From: Thuidium tamariscinum
Taxonomy: Eukaryota; Streptophyta; Bryopsida; Hypnales; Thuidiaceae
Length of the DNA stretch: 64,000 bases
NCBI GenBank assembly: GCA_947034885.2
Contig: OX344750.2
Span: 39,170,821-39,234,820, forward strand
Direction of reading: 5' to 3'
Of this stretch, positions 23,685 to 37,098 are shown piece by piece (positions within the stretch are counted from its first letter, which is position 1; each line of letters opens with the position of its first letter). The position numbers and the translations under genes are program-made. The notes beneath the pieces are model-generated. The model saw nothing but the letters and a program-made list of their open reading frames with translations, ran no database searches and was not told the origin of the DNA.

Positions 23685-26600
23685 ATGGGAATGACGACAA
23701 TGCACGAAGCGGAGGTGAAGGAGTTTCTGGCTCAATGCAAGGTTTCAGGCGACAATGCGTACAATGTGATCAAGGGAGTGCTGGAGAGGTTACACAACGA
23801 AGACACGCGTGCCGACGCCCGGAAGCTTCTGGCCGCTGTGGAGAAGTATGTGCAAAAAGAAGAGCCCGTGGTAGACACCATGGCTGTCTACCACTTTCGA
23901 CTGCATCAACTGTCGCTCTCTGATTATGAAGGTATGGTGGTCAACTGCCTTCTGTATCTATGTGACTTGTAAAGTTGTGACTTTTCATGTACGATGAGTT
24001 TGACCAGATGGTGGCCTCCACGTCTATGTGGGCCTTGTGTGTTTGATCAATTTTATGCTCGGGGAAGTGTTACCGTGAACTCGAGCCAATGCTGGTTGGG
24101 TTAACCTCATTCATGTCGCTGAAATGATTTTTGAGCTCAAAGACTGTCTTAATGCGAAGAGTATTGACCTTTTAGGTTAAAGAATGTCGTCTGGTGTTGT
24201 GCTGTTGTCCGTTTAATAAACTCGTGGAACATGTTTACAAATGTTGAGGTAGGTCATGAAACTTTTAAGCAGGAAATTTAAAGGAGTTCAACAATCTCGC
24301 AGTCAGCTCCACTGATCCCTGAACTGACCTTTTGCTATCTCTTGATTAGGTTTCAACGTGAAAAGGAAAAGTCTGACGTTGCTGGAATTACCGAGCATTT
24401 TCGTTCCAGAGGATTGGTCGTTCACTTTCTTTGAAGGCATAAGCAGGCATCCAGACACAGGATTTAGGAATCGGGATGTGACTGAGCTGGGCTGCGGTAA
24501 TGGGTGGGTGTCAATTGCGATGGCAGAGCGATGGCAGCCACGAAAGGTATGCTTAGCTTATTTTTGACTGGATTACTGCCGTTACGGCTCTGCTCTTCTG
24601 ATTTTTCTAGACTGAGGATTCTGTGAGTTTGATTTATGCGTCTGATGATCGTGCGGACGAAGAAAATAAAATGGATGATTGTGGGATTCATTGCAGGTCA
24701 TTGGGCTTGATATTAATCCTAGGGCAATCAAGGTGGCGTGGATTAACCTGTACTTGAATGCACTAAACGATGATGGCTTGCCTGTCCTGGACCATGAGGG
24801 CAAGAGTCTGCTGGATAGAGTGGAATTTCATGTTTCGGACTTGCTCGGCTACTGCAGGGAGCAGAAGTTGACAATGGATCTCATCGTCGGTTGTATACCA
24901 CAGGTACTGTAGTTCTGTCATACTTGAGGGTATCCCGCGGGAGGATCTTTGCTGAATAGCAAATGTTGTTCAATATTCTCGTATTTTCCTCCAATTTGAG
25001 TTTTTCTGTGCATTTTTAAAGTTTAAATGTCAGCTATGAGTGATTTCTGTGTGTAGATCCTGAATCCTGATCCAACGGCGATGTCCAAGCTCGTGAGTGA
25101 GAATGCTAGCGAAGAGTTTCTGTATTCTCTGAGCAACTATTGCGGTCTTCAGGTTTGTATTATTGTGGACTCCAGCTTCTTTAAATCGCAAATAGAGTCG
25201 TGATTGTATGCTTTCTTTTCAGTATGCAGAAAATACCGATGCACAGGAACTGCGTCGTTGCAGTGTGACGTTCTGCTCTCTTGTATTCACGTCTGGCGAA
25301 TTCAAAATCTAATTGCAATGCTAAAAGAGCAAGCAAGGAGCAGTGACCAAGTTGCTCTATCATATATTAAATTATGTGAGTTCTCAATTGCAGGGTTTTG
25401 TTGAGGATCAATTTGGGTTAGGTTTGATTGCAAGAGCCGCAGAGGAGGGCATTTCGATCATCAGACCCACTGGGAGGCTCATTTTCAATATCGGAGGAAG
25501 ACCTGGCCAAGCTGTGACAGAGCGTGTATTCAGCAGACGTGGATTTCACATCAACAAACTTTGGCAAACGAGAGTGAACCAGGTTGGTTTTCACCAAAAA
25601 AAAAATTTCATTAACCCTCCCTGTTGCCTTGGCTTCTGGAAATTCTTATGATAGTGGCTATAATAGGACCAGTCAAGTCTTCTTTAATGTCACAAAAATA
25701 TGTTTTCAAACTACAGAGCTCAGAATGTAATGGGAACTCTATACTGAAGCAGATGGATTTGACCCTGCCAATGATAAGGGCAAGTGCGAGTAGAGTTGTG
25801 ACCATAGAAAATTTGTGGTCATATCTAAAGTAACCACTATTCTCCTTTTCCCAGGCACCAGACACGGACATATTAGCACTAGTGGAAATTGAGAAGAACA
25901 CACGACATCGGTTTGAGTTTTTCATGGGACGTGTAAGTGAAGAGCCTATTAGTGCAAGATCAGCATATGCCTTTTTGAAGTCAGGAGGCGAGATCTCCCA
26001 CGGACTTTCAGTGTATGAATGCAGACTAAGGATGCCAAATCAGGTTTGTTCACTTGACACATGTCGGGTCTAGATCCTGAGCACAGTAGTTTGCACATGT
26101 CAATTGTTGTATTCCGGTTTTAAATTTTTGTCTCCTTTAATGCAGTTGTTGGTTCTAGAAATGCCAAATCATGATCAAATATATCTTTTTCTGTCCATAT
26201 TTGCATGAATTTACTAAGAATAGAGCAGACTTTGGAATTTATGAATCAGCATGCTTATCAATAGCTTTAGAGGATATTGGTTAGCCGATTGGATATTGGC
26301 ATGAGGGTCTGTAAAGTGTCCATGAGAATATCTGCTCTTTTGACTAATTTCCACAAGTCCTTCCTATTAGTAACCCAAAGGAGGTCTGAATGTCACAGGT
26401 CAAGACAATATCAAAGTTTTTGAGCAATGGATTTCAAGAAACTCGGGGAGCGTTAGACCTCTCTTTCAGTGATGAATCAGTGGCCGAAGAAAAAATACCT
26501 TTTTTGGCACATCTTGCCCGTGCCCTTGAAGATCTTTCCTATTTTCCACATGAGTCCCCGGCGGGAAGCTCTCGATTTAGGAATCTTATTGCGGGATTCA

Positions 26601-29600
26601 TGAGGATCTACCATCATATCCCACTCACTCCCGCTGTAAGTCAATCGAAGATGCACCGTAATGTCGAACAATCTTAACAGCATTTTCTTTTTTTACACTT
26701 TTGTAGTTATTTATCTGCTTTGAGTTACTCAACCTCTTTTCAAGAATTACAGGCTAATTCTTTGTGGCATTCCAGAGTGTGGTGGTTCATCCTTCAAGGG
26801 CTATTGCGATTGAGAACGTGCTTCGTGTATATTCGCCTCGATTAGCACTGGTGGACGCCTCTCTCACCCGTTGGTTGCCTAAGAAATGGCTGACGGCTTT
26901 GCCTGCTGAGGTGTGCCCTCCTCAACCCATGCACAGTTTCAACTTACAGTGAAAACTCATTTTGTATGTTTTCAAGAAATGATTGGTACTGCTTGCATTT
27001 TTACCGCGCACTAATATTTGAACACTGTCATATTATCACTGCTGACAACTTGGACATTGTAGGGATCAAATGGAGGTTCCATTTCTCAATCCAACAACAC
27101 AGTGACAGTGGTGGAAGCGCCTCGTCGATCCGACCTTGTGGTCCAATTATTGAAGAATTTGAAGCCTCAGCTCGTTGTTACAAGTCTCGCAGATTACGAG
27201 ATGCGGACATCAACTGCTTTTGAACTACTTTTGGATGCAACGGCCAGTATAGGAGCACGTCTGGTTTTGGACATTTCGGAATATCTGGAGCTTTCAAGTT
27301 TACCGGGGACAAACGGAGTTCTGCAGTTTTTGGCCTCCCATCCAATGCCTATGCACGCCACCATCATCTGTGGTCTGGTCAAAAATCAGGTATCTACTAA
27401 AATTCAGGTTGAAATTAGACCAACAGGCACTTCGTATCCTTGAAATTGGTAACCTCATCTTTCAACCAGTGAGTCCGTTGGATCCTCCAGTATTTTCTCC
27501 ATTTTCCGAGTGGTCTCCAAAGGGAAGCTTATCCTGGTTTATTTGTTCGTATTCAGTGGAGAGGGCCGTCATCTAACCATATGAATGCGGACCGTCATAT
27601 CCACGTCTGTTCTTAAAGTTTCATACTGACGTATGTCTGGACATTTGCTCTCTTTGCAGGTTTATTCAGACCTTGAAGTTGCCTTTATTATTTCGGAGAA
27701 TCAGAACCTATTAAATGCACTGGCCAAAGCTGGGGATATTACATATGGTCGTACTGCCATCTCAAGTCAGTTCTATTATGGTTGCCTCTTCCATGGGCTT
27801 CTAAGCTTTCAGCTTCCTGAACGTCATACCAGCGAGCAGGTACGGAGTTCTCAATTTGAACACAAACCTCATATATTCTTGTTTTTTGGGTGCAAGAAAT
27901 ATTATGTCTTTTTTAAGGAAACGCTAGAAGTTATCGAATGGAATAATTTCTGGATCAGCCAGACCTGCTCTGCCAATATAGGAGCATAATAGCTAGAAAT
28001 GCTGTTTTGAAATTTCTTTGGCTTTCAGGAGTCATAGATTTTGTCTCGTCCATGGTTTTCAGTGGAGATGTTTGCTGTGAAAGATTTAGGATGTAGTTGA
28101 TTTGAAGTCGGTCTGTATAGTCGCTGCCATTTCCCTCTTGCTGTCCAGAATATTCTGTTGCCTTTGCTCAGAATATCCTTGGTCCGATCAATTCTTACAT
28201 CGTTAGTCCTCTGCTGTGACGATTTGCAGAGGCTACCCAAGGAGGAACAATCTTCAAAGTTTATTAGCCTTTCGCCAAGTTCCGTTGAAGCGCTTAGTGG
28301 AGTGGAGAATGTCAATCTCGATCAACAACCGCCAACGATCTGCATGGACTTTGACGAGAATCTTCTCCAAGTCCCTGCAGCAGTCAAAGTATCTGTCTTC
28401 GAAGGCTTCGCGCGACAAAACATATCCGAGGACGAGATGGATCCTAAGCCAGAGATACTTGATTATTTGCAAAGCAAATATGGACTTCCAAAATCACACA
28501 CGAAGGAGCTTTTCTTAAGTGACACATCTACTTCCTTATTCACAAAGTTGGTAACAGCCTGTGTTGAGGAGAATGGAACTCTTGTTTTCCCTATGGGTTC
28601 GTGTGGCACTTGTGTCTCTGTTGCTAAGTTTCTTGAGGCTGACTTCAAGAGGTTACCTACGGAGGCCTCCAATTCTTTCAAGGCCACTGCTGGACAAATA
28701 GATACCTTCTTGAAGGACATAAAAAAGCCTTGGATATACATTCCAGGCCCCACCATCAACCCAACGGGCCAGATCTACTCCAACTCTGAGATTAGCGAGA
28801 TCCTTGCTGTGTGTAAGAGTCGCGGGGCTCGAGTGATACTTGACACCTCATATTCTGGGCTGGAATACAACAAGTCATCAAAGTGGGATCTCAAGCACAT
28901 TGGGACTGGATCCGAAGAAGGGTCATCCTACGCTGTTGCAATCCTGGGAGGCTTCTCAACTGGTCTGATGACTGGGGGACTGGAGTTTGGGTTTGCTGCT
29001 GTTAAGGACCCAGTGTTCATAGAATCCTTCAAAGATGCACCTACTATGAGCCGTCCTCATGGAACTTTGAAGTACACGATTAAGAAGTTGCTTGGCCAGC
29101 TGAGCCATAATTCTGACGTTTTGGTTACTGGTTTAGAGGAGCAGAAGAAGACTCTGCAGCTTCGATCACAGCAATTGTGCAAGGTACAGTTGTTCTGTCC
29201 CCTTCAGGAAGCTTATTTTAGCATCCATTGGAGGCAGGAAATTTTAGTAGCTGAGTAAGGTGGTCCGCTGGTGGACTTCGTGAAGTTTTGAGTTCATAAA
29301 CGTCTTGCTCTTTGATGCAGTTTGAATATTGAAGACCCGATGCATATAGATTATAACCTGTGTCTGATATTGGAATGTAGTATCACTTTTCTCTGGCTTG
29401 TTGTAGACCTCTTTCTGCTCGATTACAATAATAGTTTCAGATGCTTCCTTCCACTGAACTTCTCGATAAGTTGTCCATGTCATATCGCACTAGAACTTTC
29501 GTATGTTTAGTGTTTAGAGCTGCGTGATTCATACAGAGTTTTAACTTGTGTAATTTGTGTTGCAGCTTCTGAAAGGGTGCGGCTGGGACGTTGTTGAGCC

Positions 29601-29856
29601 TCTAGGAGGCACATCTATGGTGGCGAGTCCTTCAGCCTATGAAGGAAAAACTGTGAAAGGAGAAAGCTTTAGCACCAAGGCACTAGGCAGTGACAATATT
29701 CGAGATGCAATCCTCAAGGTCACAGGCGTGTCTATCAGCAGCAGCTCCTGGACTGGGATCCCTAACTACTGCCGTTTCATGATTGCTCTTACTGACGATG
29801 ACTTCGCAGCGGCGTGCAAGGCTCTGCAGCAATTTAAAGATCTCGTACTTGAATAG
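23685..29856 (+). CDS. MMT: Methionine S-methyltransferase
   Basis: This cytosolic plant enzyme transfers a methyl group from S-adenosylmethionine to methionine, giving S-methylmethionine, a storage and transport form of sulfur and methyl groups. Twelve exons: 23685-23931, 24350-24546, 24697-24903, 25057-25152, 25394-25582, 25855-26043, 26399-26635, 26776-26910, 27063-27389, 27660-27839, 28230-29183 and 29566-29856 (TAG). All have GT..AG borders and consistent phase, giving 1082 residues, the normal family length. The N-terminal methyltransferase domain has the SAM-binding ELGCGNGW at residues 128-135, GLDINPRA and IVGCIPQILNP. The C-terminal half is aminotransferase-like, including an NPTG motif near residue 845 (PGPTINPTGQIYSN). 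SGSWTGIPGYCRF-type sequence (SSSWTGIPNYCRF) closes the protein. It appears intact. Met at positions 3 or 6 are alternative starts. Confidence 0.95.
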
Positions 29857-31623
29857 TGGCTGCTACATCATTTTTCTATTGTGAAGGATCACAATAGATG
29901 CATTAGTAATATCCATCAACTTGACCATGAACGACGGAAGCCTTGGTCCTTTGGGGTAAATTGCAGAATGTACTGTACAGTGTTCACTGCTGGATGCAGG
30001 TGGCGAGCTATGTTGGTTCTCCTCTGGAAATACAACTGTTGGATAGAAAGAAGCTGTAAGAAAATCACTGCACGAATGTAAAGTCTGAAGTGCAGCTGTT
30101 GCAGGCAGAAGTCATTCTCAATCTGCTGGCCCGTCTCATTCTGTGTCTTCAATCATTCGACAAGTTTGTTTTGTGGCTCAAGTTCAACCTGTTCTTTAAT
30201 TGCTGTAGTGTAGATGCACTGTGCCATGATGTACTAACCAATACTCGTACTTTGGTTGTATCTTGTTCTTTCTCTCATTACCTTTCAACAGTTAGTGTTG
30301 CACATCTTTGGTCTCAGTATTTGTTTTGTTCATCTAAAGACATTCATAGTGTCAAAATAGAGTACTATACACTGAGGCATCTAATAGTGTAGAAGTAGAG
30401 TATCCGGAGGGGTGCAATTCAATTTCAGCTCGGAAGAATAGCTTCCTACATATACTGGTTTGGTTTTGAAAGCAAATATGGGACCAAAGGCTCCATTCAG
30501 GAGCAAACCAACTCAGTGCGATATGATTGCATTTACCCATGGATTCACAACCCTTGTCTTTGTTTGATGCCATTTTACATCTAGATAAGAGAGAATTTTT
30601 TTATTAATTTTTTTTCTTAAGGGAAATCATGTATCTTCTATAAGAGCTTAAAATTTCAGAGATTTTTTTGTAATCATTTTTAAATTAATGTGAATTTTTG
30701 AGGAAAAAAGTGAAGAAGAATATTGATGTCAATATCAAAATACTAGTATGCTCAAAAAATCTGAAATTTTCAACACAGGAGAGGCTAATTTTTAAGTGTA
30801 CAATATCATGGTGTAAATCAGAGTGATTGTGTCATTCTAAGTAGAAAATCATGGTATAAGTCTAAGTGATCGTGTCATTCTAAGTGTAGAACATCATGAT
30901 ATAAGTCAAAGTGATTATGTCATTCTAAAATTAGAAAATCATCGAACCAATAGAATAGGCCAAATTCAAAGTTCAAATGGCAATATTTAAAACATAGGAT
31001 TTTTAGAATTCCTTTAAAAAATTTCAATTGAAGTAGAAACTAACTTCACAACTGATGTTTCATTAGTTGAACTTAAATTGAAGTAATATCATTTTCATAG
31101 CTAAAATTCACATCAAAAGTAGAAAATAATATCATAATGAAGGAATACTATTCACTAAAAATACATTCAAACAATTCACCTCTCAAAAAAGTAGATGAAA
31201 AAATATTTCTTTTTTACTATAGTTCTATCTAGAAGACAAAAAAAGTTCACCGTGTTCTTTAGGTCTATTGTAAGAGGTCTATAAAGCACCTATTTAACTA
31301 TTGAAAATTAATTTGGAGAGGTTAGACTTTTTGAAATATTATTCAATAAGTTTCCTTGAATGATGAATAGATTTGGCATCTAATTCAAACCGTTTTATAT
31401 CTTTTAGAACTGTGTGGAATTAGTCAATTGAAGATAATCATAATTACATATGAAGCTTAACATTAGCACATGTATACCATAGTCTTCATTGAAAGGACCA
31501 AAAATTAGTACTTTTCAAGACATACATGTATCATAAATCTCATATCTAATCAACTTGTATTAGGTTTGATTTGTCCATGTGTGTTCTTAATCACAATCTT
31601 TTGGGTGGATACTGGATAGTATA
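29857..31623. repeat. MMT 3' region, then AT-rich DNA with tandem repeat
   Basis: About 29857-30590 keeps gene-like composition and probably holds the MMT 3' untranslated region. Beyond it the DNA becomes AT-rich. Three tandem units of 43-45 bp lie at 30798-30928, each containing ATCATG.TATAAGTC and ending TGTCATTCTAA. No gene is seen. Confidence 0.55.
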
Positions 31624-32345
31624 GGGTGATTGCAAGAAACATTTCTCCTATTTTGTGTCACACATTGCATGCTGATCTAGTTTTTGGCCATAACTTTTGT
31701 GTTTTAGCTCCAATTGACTCAATATTTGTAGGGAAGGTACTCAAAACTATTATAAACCTTCTATAAATTTTTCATAATTTTCAAAAATAGTTTACTATCT
31801 AAAAATGGACCCCAATTGGATGTCACACTTCGTAGTTTAGGGTTTTTTTAGACTGGGGAATACCTTTTTTTTAATGATTTTAAGATGAAATTGGATGAGA
31901 TGGTCTTCTAGTAGATTTCTAGATCTCTAGGGAAGGATTTTTAAAAATAGTTAATTTTATGTGGTGTGGAGGTCTACAAAGTGAATTCTCTTCTGCTTGT
32001 ATTCTAAAATACATAAAATATTATTTTGGTGTTTTTTTTGGTGAATGACCATCTCCATAAAGTTGTTGCAAATGTACATCTTTTATTTTTTGAAAATATC
32101 TATTTTTACTATTTTTCCCTAATTAAAACATGAAGATATGTATTTTTTGGAGGTTTGGCACTTTTCAAGTTCTCCTACTTAGAGAATTTTTCTATCTATT
32201 TCCATTAGTGAAAACCTTCATCTTAGAGGTATATAAATTATTCATATTTTTCAAATTTAAAAAATAATAATTTTCTAATTTTAAAGTACTCCCAAAAAAA
32301 TCAGCCAAACGCAACAAATAGGATAGGTGTTTCTTGCAATCACAT
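31624..32345. mobile_element. GGGTGATTGC family C, copy 1
   Basis: A member of a family of about 730 bp with inverted ends GGGTGATTGCAAGAAACA and TGTTTCTTGCAATCAC. Interior landmarks are TCACAC..., TAGTTTAGGG and ATGACCATCTCCATAAAGTTG. The 4-bp flanks (TATA / GATT) do not match in this copy, so its ends are altered. No protein is encoded. Confidence 0.8.
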
Positions 32346-33238
32346 GATTGAGCAGTAGCAATCTTGAAAGTTGAATAAAAAAAGTGGTTAGTATTAAATA
32401 GTAATAAACTTTATTTTTTCTTAAAATCTTGGATATTTTTGGTAACATTTGGTTAAAAATAAGTATAAAACTGTAATCATTAGATGAAATTTGAGGCCTC
32501 CAGAAGACCACACGTTCCCAAAGTGCGGGAATACAAAAACTACCGTAGGAACATGTAAACTATTGCACGAACCTGGAATTGTAGGAATCCGACATGGCTA
32601 AGACCATCAAAGTCATTAATTTAAAAAAATTCAAAAAAATTTAAATTTGGACTTTTTTTCAGTTTAGGACTAAAAATTTATTTATTTATTTATTTAAATT
32701 TTTATTTATTGGCATGATAATAGCTAGCAATTTCGAGAAACAACCCTTCCAACGCCTCAAATTACATCTAATGTATTAGAACTTTTGGGGAAAATATTTA
32801 AAAAAATATATAGAATATGCCAATTATTAGTTCTCAAAAATTTGAACCTAAATAAAATTTACTCCAAAAGTTATGCATAAACAAAATAAATGACAACTTC
32901 CTTTTTTTGGGTTTAAATTTCTAAAAATTAATGAAAATTTTCAAAAAATATAACAAAAATAATCCATTTTTGACAACTTAATGGAGATAAGATTCTACCA
33001 ATATTTTTATAGCAAAGTTCTTTTGGATTTCTAGAAATGTGCACCTAGCAAAGCCTTCTTTGCAGGACAATAAATGTAAAAAAAGAAATTCTTCTTCAAA
33101 TTCTTACATTCTTTGAAGAAGAGTATAATGTCCAAATTTGGAAGTAAAAATTGTCATTTCAAATTTGTTATGGTCTTAAAAACCTTTAATTATAAATGAT
33201 AAGATTAAATGTAGAATTAAATTTAGATGGATGAAACT
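32346..33238. other. AT-rich gene-free DNA
   Basis: No gene is seen. A short less AT-rich patch at 32500-32600 has no recognised structure. Confidence 0.5.
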
Positions 33239-34192
33239 AGGCAATTGTAAGAAACATTTGTCCTATAATTTTCTCTCACGTCTAGTGTGCTGATTTGTTT
33301 TTTGGCTATAAGTTCTATGTTTTGACTCCAAATGACTCAAGATTTATAGAAAAGGTACTCATAACTATCATGCACCTTCCCTAATTTTTTTCATAATTTT
33401 CAAAAATAGTTTATTATCTAAAAATAGCCCCCAATTGAATCTCACACTTGATAGTTTAGGGGTTTATGGTCAATTTTGTTAAAATGGTGGTATTCCAATA
33501 AAATGGCATGATATTCTGTTAAAATGGCACATTTTCTTCCTCTACCTCTAGGCCTCTATGTCAAAATGGTGCACGAAATATGTCAAATGGCACTTGAAAT
33601 TTGTCAAAGTGGCACATGGAATATGTCAAAATGGAATTGGAATTGGAATGGCACTCGAAATACCGCCATTTTAACAAAATTGACCATGTTTTTAATCACT
33701 AAGGAGTACATTTTTTTTAATGATTTTGAAATGAAATTTGGATGGGATGGTCTTCTAGTAGACTTACAACTCTCTACGTGAGGGATTTTGAAAAAAGTTA
33801 TTTTTATGTTGTGTGGAAGTCTACAAAGTGAGCTTCTTTTTGCTTGCATTTTGAAACCTATAAAGTATAATTTTAGTGATTTTTTTGATGAATGACCATC
33901 TCCATAAAGTCATTGCAAATGGATAATTTTGATTTTTTCAATTTACATAATTTTTCAATTTTTTACAAATTAAGACATCAAGGTATGTATTTTCTTGGGA
34001 CTTGGTATTTTTCTAAATCTCCTATTTAGACAATTTTTCTATGGAATTCCTTCCATGGGTACCTTCATCTTAAAGGTGTTTATATAAGTTTTATTTTTTA
34101 AGTCTCTTAAAGATTAATTTTCTAATTTTAAAGTATTCCCCAAAAAATCAGCCAAACGCAACAAAATTAGCAGGTGTTTCTCACAATCACCC
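33239..34192. mobile_element. Family C, copy 2, carrying a nested MITE
   Basis: Ends are AGGCAATTGTAAGAAACA and TGTTTCTCACAATCACCC, with AACT duplicated on both sides (33235-33238 and 34193-34196). Without the nested 222-bp element and its 4-bp duplication the length is 728 bp, in line with the other copies. Confidence 0.85.
33466..33687. mobile_element. MITE family D, copy 1 (nested in family C copy 2)
   Basis: A 222-bp element with termini ATGGTCAATTTTGTTAAAAT and the reverse complement ATTTTAACAAAATTGACCAT. GTTT is duplicated at 33462-33465 and 33688-33691. It lies within the TAGTTTAGGGG..ATCACTAAGG segment of family C, which is uninterrupted at the equivalent place near 41011-41040. Confidence 0.9.
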
Positions 34193-34291
34193 AACTACAA
34201 ATTTTTTGTAATCTTACTTTCATTTGTACTCATCTACTATGTGAGATTTGTAAGATTTGAATGCTTAATCCTCAAGATAATAAAATCACTT

Positions 34292-35040
34292 GGGTGAAAG
34301 CAAGAAAGACTAACCAATTTTTATCACCGTTTTTTCATAGTACTTTGATTGTATAATTAGAAAAATAATTTAAAAAAAATAAAAAGAAACATATTTTTAA
34401 TGTATATACATTTAAGATGCCGTAAAGGTACCCTAAAATTCTAGGACTAGGAAGGAAAAGTGTAGAAAAAATCTTTAAGTAGGAGAACTAGAAAAGTACA
34501 AAATTTCATGAAAATAGGTACTTTGACCTATTAATTTGTAAAAAAATTGGGAAAAGAATCTGAAAAAAACTAAAAATTGAAAATTTGGGAGAACTTAATG
34601 ATGAAGAGATTTCACCAAAAGAATGATCTCAAAACCATCTTAAATGTTCAAAAGTACGCATGCAAGGGAGGCTTGTTAGTAACTTAGTACACATGTAGAA
34701 GAAAGAAAATCATGATTTCTAAAACTTCTTTTGGTAGAAACATGCCTACCTAGTATGGAAATAGACTACAAAAATTTTAGCTTTAGATAATTAATTTTGG
34801 ATGCTCTCTAGTACTAAAAATTCTAAATTGCAAAGTCTGACAAATTAGCTAAATTGAAATTTAATTATAAAATGATTTTTGAATTTTTTTGAAAAATAAA
34901 TATTTTGATTGCTATTATATTAGACATGTTTGATTAAAATTTCAAGTTAATCTGGTTCATACTTTAAGAGTTATAGTCAATGACAACTTTGTCATTCTTA
35001 GTGTGAAGCAAAATAGTACTAGTCCTTCATGCTTTCACCA
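34292..35040. mobile_element. Family C, copy 3 (reverse orientation)
   Basis: A 749-bp member in the opposite orientation, beginning GGGTGAAAGCAAGAAAGAC and ending in a diverged GCTTTCACCA. ACTT is duplicated at 34288-34291 and 35041-35044. The interior matches family C copies read on the other strand, for example AGGAGAACTAGAAAAGT. Confidence 0.75.
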
Positions 35041-35082
35041 ACTTTTGAAAATTAATATTAAATAATTACAACTAATGGATAT

Positions 35083-35778
35083 TTCATTAAAATGGTGGTA
35101 TTCCACAAACTTGGCACTTTTAGGTTTAAACTATACAGTCTAAAATCTGCACTTATCCTAAAATTTAGATTGTATAGTCTAAAATCTATATCAATCCCGG
35201 GCATGCAACTCTTGTATTATACACAGGGGTCATCGGCATCCAAAAGGCTTAGAGGATGGCTTTTGTAAAAATTATATCAATATAAAAAGACCAAAAAGTT
35301 AGGTGAAGACCAAATTAAAAATAAACTAAATGTAGAAAATATTGGGTTCCATACATATTAGAAAAAAACTCACAATATGTACAAAGAATTAAAATACCTA
35401 TGCATAGTTTAAAAAAATTTATACAAAATGTTCCCTCCAATTAAAATTAAATTTTTATTAAAAAGCTCTAAAATTTGGGTAGCTTGGCCTATGATACATG
35501 TATTAAAAAAACTCATATAATTAGATTTTTAATGCTAATATTTCCTCAAAAATACTCATTTCATGTATATAATTACATTTTTGGATTCCTTATTGAAAGG
35601 GCTACAAGAGTTTTCTACATTAAAACAAATTAAATTCCTTGAGATTGGACTAAAATGCATTATAAGTGATTAAAACCAAGGCCATATAATATGGGAGTTG
35701 CATACCCATGATACCAATCCTAAAAAATGAATGCAAAGATGGTGTATGAATACCTCCATTTTAACAAAATATCTGTTA
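35083..35778. mobile_element. Larger relative of MITE family D
   Basis: The ends GATATTTCATTAAAATGGTG and TCCATTTTAACAAAATATC are inverted and share TTAAAATGGTGGTATTC with family D termini. The interior (about 700 bp) differs but recurs in reverse around 42190-42612. A (TA)n run follows at 35791-35809. No target duplication was confirmed. Confidence 0.5.
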
Positions 35779-35999
35779 ACTCCTCCAAAAAATATATATA
35801 TATATATAACAATGCATGATTACTTCTTGGAAACATTCTTTCTTCTTTCCATTTATAAAGTAAATGATTTTTCTTCAACCCTCCTCAATGAATTTAAATT
35901 GGATGAACATACTTCAATTTTTACTACATTTATCCTCTAGTGAAAAGTCTCGCAAGTAGGGTGCAATTAATCTCGAGAGGAGGATATAGAACTGCGTCT

Positions 36000-36007
36000 T
36001 ATATAAA
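36000..36007 (+). promoter_or_regulatory. TATA box of the two-exon orphan gene
   Basis: TATATAAA lies 108 bp upstream of the proposed ATG at 36115, a normal distance for a plant promoter with a short leader. Confidence 0.45.
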
Positions 36008-36114
36008 TTTGGTTGCCTTCCTGAATTGCCTCTCAATTCTCTTCAATTCGCAACTGTTATACAGTTTAGAACCTTGCTTAGTCTCCTCTTCCCTTACTTG
36101 TAGCCTCGATCAAT

Positions 36115-37098
36115 ATGATGCGGAGAAGGCTGCTCAATTTGTGGACTTCACGGTCACGCCGCTCCACCATGACAACTTCCGATTCTCCGTAAGCGTACAG
36201 GACCTCCTCTTGAGATTACCAATGTTATAGATTCATGGTTTCATGCATCAGTTCAAATTGAGCATTCGATGTTATTCCGTTTTTGATTAGTTAGTACATC
36301 TGAAGAGCTACCTAGTACCTGTTATTGTTATCTAGACTATCTGTTATTCTGTTTATGTTTAGCATTGTATGTGAGCTCAGTTAATCAGAGGAGAAAATAA
36401 ACCAGTATGGAAATTGAAGAAATTAAAGACCCTTTCTTTGTCCAAATCCCATTCCAAGCAAGTGTATCAAGCCTAGTCTACCATCAATCACGTACCGTGG
36501 ACATTGAGTATGGATAGAATTCTAGCTTAAAAGCTCTTGTCAATATATGGACATTTTGGATTTCTCCTGTGTAGGGTATAAGCTTCTACTAGAAACGGGA
36601 TTCGAATTAACTCCTACATGCCCATGCCAAGCTAGTCTTTAAGTGTTTCTAATTAAGCTTCCTGGAGCTTCAATGTGTAGATTTATGGAAGATTACTCCT
36701 CGGAAGACTACGACGATGACTACGACGTGGCTGCCAGCAACGACCTGATCATCGTCGAATGCAAGGAAGAAATCGCACCACTCGAAGTACCGGATGCCGC
36801 GCGAACCGAAGAAGCCGAAGCCCCCGTCGCCTGGCTCCCCCTTTCAATTCCAATGGCGACGACTTCATGGGAGACGACGGTCCCTCCGGCTCGTTTCCAG
36901 CAGTGCCCCGAGTCCCTTGGCGTGGAGACGCTTCTGTCGAGTGCTGCGTTGTTCGTGCTGCAAGAATGCCGCTCCTCGATGAAGAGTTGGATCGAGCGCT
37001 TCTTCTCTCAGCTGGAGCGTCTCGGCATTCGACTCTACAGCGCTCTTCGCACTCTGATTCTCAAGCCCTTCGTCTGGGCGTCTCGAAAACACGCTTGA
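36115..37098 (+). CDS. Hypothetical two-exon small protein
   Basis: I do not recognise this protein. Two exons, 36115-36188 and 36681-37098, join across GTAAGC..TGTGTAG in matching phase to give 163 residues. The N-terminus is basic (MMRRRLLNLW...RSRRS). It is followed by a strongly acidic stretch (MEDYSSEDYDDDYDV), a Pro/Ala/Glu-rich middle and an amphipathic C-terminus (about LLSSAALFVLQECRSSMKSW and SALRTLILKPFVWASRKHA). Coding GC content is much higher than the surrounding DNA, and a TATA box sits upstream, both supporting a real gene. A competing open frame overlaps exon 2 (36759-37190) in another phase, so frame choice is not certain. No homology or function is proposed. Confidence 0.45.
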
